From contig JBBPSI010000042.1 of assembly GCA_038093515.1 (NCBI GenBank), positions 96,645-160,644 on the forward strand: 64,000 nucleotides of DNA. Reading direction: 5' to 3'. Origin of the DNA: Butyriboletus loyo. Taxonomy: Eukaryota > Basidiomycota > Agaricomycetes > Boletales > Boletaceae. Of the stretch, positions 58,698-64,000 are shown in pieces (within the stretch, counting starts at the first letter, position 1; the number at the start of each line of letters is the position of its first letter). Below the pieces are notes generated by a model. The model was not told the DNA's origin, searched no databases, and worked only from the letters and a program-made list of their open reading frames with translations. The position numbers and the translations under genes were made by a program.

Positions 58698-60979
58698 CTA
58701 CGTCTTTTCCACTATCAGGGGCATCTCCGTTGGAATGGCTGCCAGGATGAGCAGGCCTGCAAGCTGCTCGCCGTCCAGGCTGTGAGGCAAGATGAGTACC
58801 AGTGTTTGCACATAATCAAGACCAAAAACGAACCCGTGGCGGCCGCCCCCCGGTGGATGTTCGCTAAGATGACAGGTTAGACACATCGCACACCATTCAT
58901 CTACAAAGAAAAGAACACTCGCTGATTGTCTTTCAGCTGCAGCGAACCTTGAAGGTACCTCATTGGCAGCACTCTCGCTCGCATGCGAGGGTGGACTAGG
59001 CTGAGGATCGCGACTGGGCTTTCTGGCAACTCGATCTAGGCGAGACACCACATGTAGCAATCTTTGGAACCTCCGCATCGCCTCAGATAGGTGACCTGAC
59101 GACTGTACTATTAGGTGGGGTTGTCCTGGGGACAGTACCCTAACCTCATGGGTATGAACAGAGGACGGTGCAGATGGTGCCTCCAGCAACATCAGCACAG
59201 AAACAGGAGGACAGTTAACATTCACTCACCTTATCGAAGTCGAACGCGTAACCGGGCGCGCTAGATGGCACCTCGACCTTGTGTTTTCATGGAAGCAAGC
59301 TTCGAAAATGGGAAGGACAGACTCCTACCTCGAGCAGGTCATCATCAACAGTGTAACCTTTTGCGTCAGGGACGCTAGGCAATCCAAACTTCATTTCGCT
59401 GCCACCAGGCGTGCTCGATGGCACCTCGACCTTGTGTTGTCATGGAAATGAGCTTCGAAACGGAAAATGATAGGCTCCTACCTTGGGTAGGTCGTTATCA
59501 ACAATGTCACTTTCTGCCTCAGGAGCACTTGGCAATTCAGGCTTCATCTTACTACCATAGTATCGTTCAAGGCTCTTATCACTCATGGCGAATAACGAGG
59601 CCAGGAGTAAGACATCGTTGGGCCCATAGGATTTGAGCAGGACATGACAAAGTGCTACAGCAATGCTTTGCGCAAGTTAGCGGTGTGGCGATACAAGGAA
59701 AGAACGTACTCATTGTGCAGGTCTGCCGACTCACTAGAGCCCCCGACCATCCAGAGGGTGTACGACTTGTCGTCTTCGCTGAACTGGAAACCTGCCTTGA
59801 CCTGGACAGGCTCAGTCCCAGCAGCGTCAGCCAGGACTCCATATGGCGGCGCAATCATTTTCTTCAACACGAAGCTCTCGCAGCCCCTCACCCAAAGATT
59901 GTGAGTTGAGCCTTGATCATCGAACAAAACATCCGTCCTCTCGCTTGCGTCTCGCTGGTTCATGAAAGATCTGATGCGCCAGATGACCTGATCACGGTTG
60001 AACGGTGGGGTAAACTCGCCTGTATCGCCAATGGTGACAACATGCCGTACATACGTGGATGAGCGAACGGTCAACGAACACCGGAACTAGCACACTTACT
60101 TTCAGGGATATCGCCTTTGGGGGCTACGAAAACATTGTCACCGAAATCGCGACTTTCCCTCTGCGATTGCTCAATCCAATGAGCAACGAGCTCGGCATAT
60201 TCAGCTGAGAAGCCGCACCGCCTGACCAATTTCCTCCTTAGGTCACTGCCATCAAGTTGCTTTTGACGGCGTGGAGATAGCCATGTGCGCATGTGCAGCA
60301 CAATCGGCTCGACCCAATTTGCCTTTCCTCCCCCCCAAACGGCCCGACCGCTATGGTCCAGAAGGAGCTTGTGGATAATCTCCCTAGACTGTGCATACTT
60401 GTCATTGAAAACGCCTCTGTACCCGCGGGTGGTCGTGATACAAGCATGCCCATGGGATTTGAGTCGATACTCCTGGATAGCACTCTCGTTCTGTATCCAC
60501 CACTGCTCCATGGGGTCGTACATCTCGATATGCGTAACAGCGATAACGACGGGAACCTGGCGGTTGCAAAGGACCTCCACGAAGAGGTTATATGTCTGCT
60601 GCGTTGCGGCGGAGATTCGTCCGCCCTTCATGCAGAATACGACAAGACTGATGCCGCCCGACCGCTCGAGTCTGGGAATGAGTGTGCAAGCCTGGTAAAT
60701 GGTATCCAGGTATTCGGTCCGCTTCATTTGAGCTTCATGCACACCAGCTGTATCATGCAGGGCAAACTCGACCCCGTCGAGATAGACGATGTGTTCCTGT
60801 GATTGTAACGTGCAGAGTCTCTGGCCACTCGAAGTGACGGCCCGTTCTTCGCCGGCAATAAGATTCACGAGGGAGCTCTTCCCCACGCCGGTGTCTCCGA
60901 CGATGAGAATATTACGGCGGTTGGGATGCTCGAAGGGGGTGGGGCTGGTGGGGCTAGAATAAATGCTATTTGTCTGCAT
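58698..60979 (-). CDS. P-loop GTPase with long C-terminal extension
   Basis: The start MQTNSIYSSPTSPTPFEH is at 60979. G1 is GDTGVGKSSLVN, G3 is HDTAG, and the G4 position reads AVTHIEMYD, as in septin/AIG1-like GTPases of mushrooms. A first exon of about 295 codons is joined near 60090 to a beta-rich domain (VVTIGDTGEFTPPF; LWVRGCESFVLKKM; YTLWMVGGSSESADL). A GTACGT donor at HN-D leads to AVALCHVLLKSYGPNDVLLL and MSDKSLERYYGSKMKPELP. Then follow two duplicated small exons (separate entry) and VRVLSPGQPHLIVQSSGHLS with a helix RRFQRLLHVVSRLDR. The 3' end is uncertain: the last frame stops at 58698, but splicing after SESAANE could end it earlier. About 620 residues. Function unknown; such G-domain proteins occur in large families in Agaricomycetes. 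Confidence 0.75.
59230..59550 (-). repeat. 153-bp tandem duplication of exon plus intron
   Basis: Within the GTPase gene, introns 59431-59481 and 59278-59328 are each 51 nt and nearly alike (GTAGGAG...CACAAG). Each is followed by an exon starting GTCGAGGTGCCATC (VEVPSS). The exon between them (59329-59430, 102 nt) matches the tail of the preceding exon: GLPSVPDAKGYTVDDDLLE against ELPSAPEAESDIVDNDLPK. The period is 153 bp. Confidence 0.85.
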
Positions 60980-61979
60980 GGCAGAGGGCTGATGACTGAG
61001 GTCGAAAAGTCAATGGGTAGTGTGGCAGCCGGATAGGTGTGTGATGTGCTCGTCTTCTTCCAGAGGTTGGAACCTGGGAACTTGACCGTTCAAACGTTCA
61101 CGGGCCAGGTCATTTATAAGGGTGGTGGCATGTAGGCAACGCGACCTCCAAGAACTTTGGGTATGACCAGTTCCTGAGAACAAAGGACATGTGTGGGGGC
61201 TCGATGACTTACGTCAGAGCGCCGCCCATATGTCACGAAACGAGGAGGACGCGAGGGTTTTACTAACGTAATGGAAAACGTGTTGAAGCCTATACGGTCA
61301 CGTGGTAACAAGCCGACAGGCCGAAGACCCGACTGACCAATCATATCAAACTAGCATTTCACCCGATGTGCTTTTAGCACAGGTAGTAGGCAGCAAAGTA
61401 AGAAAAAAGCAAATACATATGTACATATGTCTATACTGTGTAGGAAATAGCACAGGTAGGTAGCAAAGTTAGAAAATAGCTTGATGTTTACAAATGCATA
61501 CATAGTCTATACTGTATAGGAAATAGCACAGGCATACTCCCAGGTATAGTATGCAGGTTGATGGATTGAATACCCATCATGGTACTACCCATACCTGCAT
61601 GAGGCATACCCCTGTGTTTGTTTGTTTTGAATCTGTGTTTATTGTTCAATGCCCAACCACCTTCCAATGTTTTGATGTTCATCAAAATTCCATTCCAAAG
61701 TTCCATGTGCCCAGAAGGGTCCTTCCCATTTGGACTCATACTTTATTATATCTGTCAAATGATTTCCTTGACATTTACATTTTACTCAGTATTCACTTAT
61801 CCTTAGTGTTTCAGGTCCAGAAAGACTTCACCACCTCTGCCCAACCCCTTACAATTGCTGCTGCCATTCTTTTAGGTCAAGTCAGGAGTCTCAACCTTAT
61901 ACAGGGGGTAATGTTACAGTTTTTCCCCTAATGTTGCTCTGCTACCCATTTTTCCATACCTACACACCCCACCACCCCT
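60980..61979. other. Intergenic and repeat-derived DNA before the second chromovirus
   Basis: GTPase promoter, then an AT-rich tandem repeat (separate entry). Further on is an inverted pair ATGCAGGT (61551) / ACCTGCAT (61591) around ATGGATTGAATACCCATCAT. The plus frame 61551-61931 has no domain. No gene is supported. Confidence 0.45.
61378..61535. repeat. Short tandem repeat, about 75-bp unit
   Basis: Two full units and a start of a third: AGCACAGGTAG, GCAAAGT-AGAAAA, then CATA...GTCTATACTGT and TAGGAAAT. Units begin near 61378, 61449 and 61524 and differ by small indels. Confidence 0.75.
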
Positions 61980-62407
61980 TGTTACGCTGGGCGCTAACAA
62001 CTAGAACAGCGAGGAGGCACTCTGGAGTGGCCTCAGGACTCGGGAGACGATTCTCGGGCTGGTTCTCAGACTATGTCTTAGTGCGCACACTAAGAGTCTG
62101 GAGGAGAACTAATTGCTAGCAGGTGACTGCGTAGAACTAGATAGTGTACATGGTGTAAAGACCGGGTCTTTATACTACTGGGGTCTGCGCACAGACCATG
62201 TTCCTAATCGAGACACGAGAAGGAAACTACAAATGTGGAAGGAATATTCCAGAAGATTCCGGAGTATGAAAGAAAGCACGTCCGTGCGCGAGAAATGATG
62301 ACCTAAGCTAAAGCGGTTCGTACCGCTCAAAGGGCACTAGCAAAAGGCTAGGCGAGTGAAGTAGTCCGAGTGGTAGAGGATGGAAAAAGTATACCACTAC
62401 CGTAACA
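61980..62407 (-). repeat. 3' LTR of second chromovirus copy
   Basis: 428 bp, TGTTACGC ... CCGTAACA. Contains the TATA box and AGAACTAGAT (62133-62142 on plus) in the same places as the other two LTRs. Confidence 0.93.
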
Positions 62408-62458
62408 TTACCCCCTTCCCATGGTGGAGACTCCGACTCCACAACTTGAAAATTCCCT

Positions 62459-63730
62459 TCATTGAGATGCTCCCTCATTGAAGTCGTAGTCGTAAGGATC
62501 GTCGGCAGGTAACTCCGCCCACGCGTCGTCTCGGAACGTGCAGTTGGCGACGATGTGGCCAACGGCACCGCATAAGCCGCAGACATGCTCTGGACAAAAC
62601 TCCTGTATATGACCAGGGGCGATCCGGTGGCAAAACGGGCAGGTATAGTTGGGGCATTCCCTGCGGAAGTGGCCGACGGTCCCGCACTCGAAGCAGAGTT
62701 GCGGGCGGACGAGGCGAGGTCGAGCAGGGCCCGGGCTGGGACCAGGGGATCGATCGTCGATGACGATAGGGGAATCACGAGTGCCCCGACCAGCGAGGTA
62801 GGGGGGCGGGGGTCCGTAGGAAGAGTCATTAGAGCTACCAGCTGCGGCGGCAGGGGTAGTGGCACGAGGGATGAGTTGGATAGAGGGGGTTCCTCGTCGA
62901 GTGGACGGTTGGGGGGTGACGGAGCAGACGGCTCGGTTGGCAATTCTGCGTCCTGCAGCGGTGAGAGTGACTGACCCGGGGATGGCTCCGACCTGGAGTA
63001 ACGCCTGGCGAGGTTGGCGACGCACTGTGCGAGGCGGTAAGGGGGAGTGTCGACGAGCGACCTGGGGTTCGTCGACGTCGGTCCGAAAGGACTCCAGGGA
63101 CTCTCCTGTCGTCTCACGAGACGAGTCTGCTACCAGCGTGGTTGCAGGCGACTCTCGAGCGGATGGCGCTGGAACAGGTACAGGCGAAGGAGATCTTGCC
63201 GGGGGAGGACGAGGCACTGGATTGGGGCCGCGAGCCATGGGACGGAGGTAGCCGATGCGGTCGGCGGAGTGAAGGTAGAATTGCCGCTCCCTAGGAGCAA
63301 GCGCGATGAGGATAGGACGGAGGACTGGGGCCAGAATACCTGGCAAAAGTTGATCAACCACGTAGCCGAAGCCTTCGGCGTGGAGGATGTCGAGGGTGTA
63401 TCCCCTAGCCTCCATCAAGGAGGACTCAAGGGCGGCGGCATAGACGGGGGGTTGGTTGTCTGGACACAGACGGGTATGGACGGTGCGGGCGAGGGCATAG
63501 GAGCGGTAGAGGGAAGCGAGGGTACGGAGGACATAGTCCCCGGTGAAGTCCATACGCTGCTCCAAAGCGTAGGTGGCGACAGGATTTTCTAAAACAGCGG
63601 CGTAGAGCACGTGGCGAGACGACACTGGAAGGCGGGAAGAACGAACAGGGGGTTGAGGCGGAAGAGGGAGGTTCTCATTGTTGTTGTCAGCGGCGGAAGA
63701 GGCATTGTTTTCGACAGGGGAGATGGCCAT
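62459..63730 (-). CDS. Extra zinc-knuckle ORF of the chromovirus, second copy
   Basis: 423 codons, closely similar over its whole length to the frame at 34941-36185. It opens 9 nt after the pol stop. The N-terminal domain (LYAAVLENPVATYALEQRMD; LLPGILAPVLRPILIALAPR), the Pro/Ser-rich middle and all three knuckles (CFECGTVGHFRREC, CPFCHRIAPGHIQEFC, CGLCGAVGHIVANC) are kept. Differences from the first copy are mostly conservative or silent. A few residues are inserted near the N-terminus (ADNNNENLPL). No stop or shift. Confidence 0.86.
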   Translation of the reverse strand: MAISPVENNASSAADNNNENLPLPPQPPVRSSRLPVSSRHVLYAAVLENPVATYALEQRMDFTGDYVLRTLASLYRSYALARTVHTRLCPDNQPPVYAAALESSLMEARGYTLDILHAEGFGYVVDQLLPGILAPVLRPILIALAPRERQFYLHSADRIGYLRPMARGPNPVPRPPPARSPSPVPVPAPSARESPATTLVADSSRETTGESLESFRTDVDEPQVARRHSPLPPRTVRRQPRQALLQVGAIPGSVTLTAAGRRIANRAVCSVTPQPSTRRGTPSIQLIPRATTPAAAAGSSNDSSYGPPPPYLAGRGTRDSPIVIDDRSPGPSPGPARPRLVRPQLCFECGTVGHFRRECPNYTCPFCHRIAPGHIQEFCPEHVCGLCGAVGHIVANCTFRDDAWAELPADDPYDYDFNEGASQ

Positions 63731-63739
63731 TTTCGAGTG

Positions 63740-64000
63740 TTACTGCGAAGATGGGGAGGGAAAATCCTTCGGGTGGCGCAGCTTATAAGCCTTGAGCAAG
63801 GCCTGCGCATGGACCAGGTTCCCATTTGGTTCCCAGGTGTTCTCAGCTGCGGAGTATCCTTTCCAGGACACAAGGAACTGACGGCGTCCCTTCGAGCCAC
63901 GATGGGACAAGATCCGATTGATCTCATACTCTTCATCTCTGTCTATTTCTTCCGGAGGGGGATTTGTAAAATTCGGGCCGTGCTCTGCAGTCTCGCGATA
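63740..64000 (-). CDS. pol: Chromovirus pol C-terminus (chromodomain), partial
   Basis: The end of the integrase/chromodomain frame in the second copy: PNFTNPPPEEIDRDEEYE, INRILSHRGSKGRRQFLVSW, KGYSAAENTWEPNGNLVHAQ, ending KDFPSPSSQ, TAA at 63742-63740. Frame open to the window edge. Compared with the first copy it keeps the CAG codon and TAA stop that are mutated there. Confidence 0.88.
   Translation of the reverse strand, partial: YRETAEHGPNFTNPPPEEIDRDEEYEINRILSHRGSKGRRQFLVSWKGYSAAENTWEPNGNLVHAQALLKAYKLRHPKDFPSPSSQ

Larger units (their letters stand above)
61980..64000 (-). mobile_element. Second chromovirus copy, 3' end (runs off right edge)
   Basis: Same family and strand as 34474-42083. 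It contains the 3' LTR, the same polypurine tract (62408-62421), the intact zinc-knuckle ORF and the end of pol with the chromodomain. The rest lies outside the window. Confidence 0.93.

Noticed and set aside
1..64000. CRISPR arrays, bacterial operons, tRNA and rRNA genes.
   Set aside because: None seen. The genes have spliceosomal introns. GGTTCGA-like B-box strings (for example near 24366 and 46734) lack a fitting cloverleaf.

Overview
The window is nuclear DNA of a filamentous basidiomycete, most likely a mushroom-forming Agaricomycete. Genes are broken by many short introns of about 45-60 bp with GT-AG ends. The gene set fits this: a 1,3-beta-glucan synthase, a velvet regulator, a Clp1 (clampless)-like protein, two NACHT-type NLR-like genes, G1 (glutamic) peptidases, a peroxisomal Lpx1/AKT2-type hydrolase, and chromodomain Ty3/gypsy elements. 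Reading frames were checked by translating both strands around splice sites by eye. No database search was run.

Layout. 1-13 kb (all minus strand): the 5' part of a velvet-domain gene running off the left edge, the cell-wall 1,3-beta-glucan synthase FKS1, a small tail-anchored protein, mitochondrial NADP-isocitrate dehydrogenase, and a decayed purine nucleoside phosphorylase. 13-18.4 kb (+): a large NACHT-ankyrin gene. 18.9-20.6 kb (+): a 2-oxoglutarate/Fe(II) oxygenase. 21-30.7 kb (minus): a vacuolar Tag1-like membrane protein, a SET/MYND protein, a second NACHT gene and a Clp1-like gene. 32-48 kb: three paralogous secreted G1 peptidases on the minus strand. Copies 1 and 2 are separated by about 11 kb of mobile DNA: a Plavaka-type transposon fragment, a 7.6-kb chromovirus with two 427-bp LTRs, and a Myb/SANT-like transposon-associated gene. 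49-61 kb (minus): the histone H3K4 methyltransferase Set1, a Ser-rich single-pass membrane protein, the Lpx1-like hydrolase and a multi-exon GTPase. 62-64 kb: the 3' end of a second copy of the same chromovirus.

The most unusual content is in the chromovirus. Behind pol, in the place where env sits in other elements, it carries a separate 414-423-codon frame with three zinc knuckles. That frame is open in both copies, although gag-pol of the full copy has several TGA stops. Gag of the full copy holds a 531-bp in-frame tandem duplication. The region after the 5' LTR is complementary to the predicted first 10 nt of the transcript, which points to Tf1-type self-priming. Two other points stand out: both NACHT genes encode the P-loop on a 25-nt microexon with the same phases, and the GTPase gene contains a 153-bp tandem exon-plus-intron duplication.
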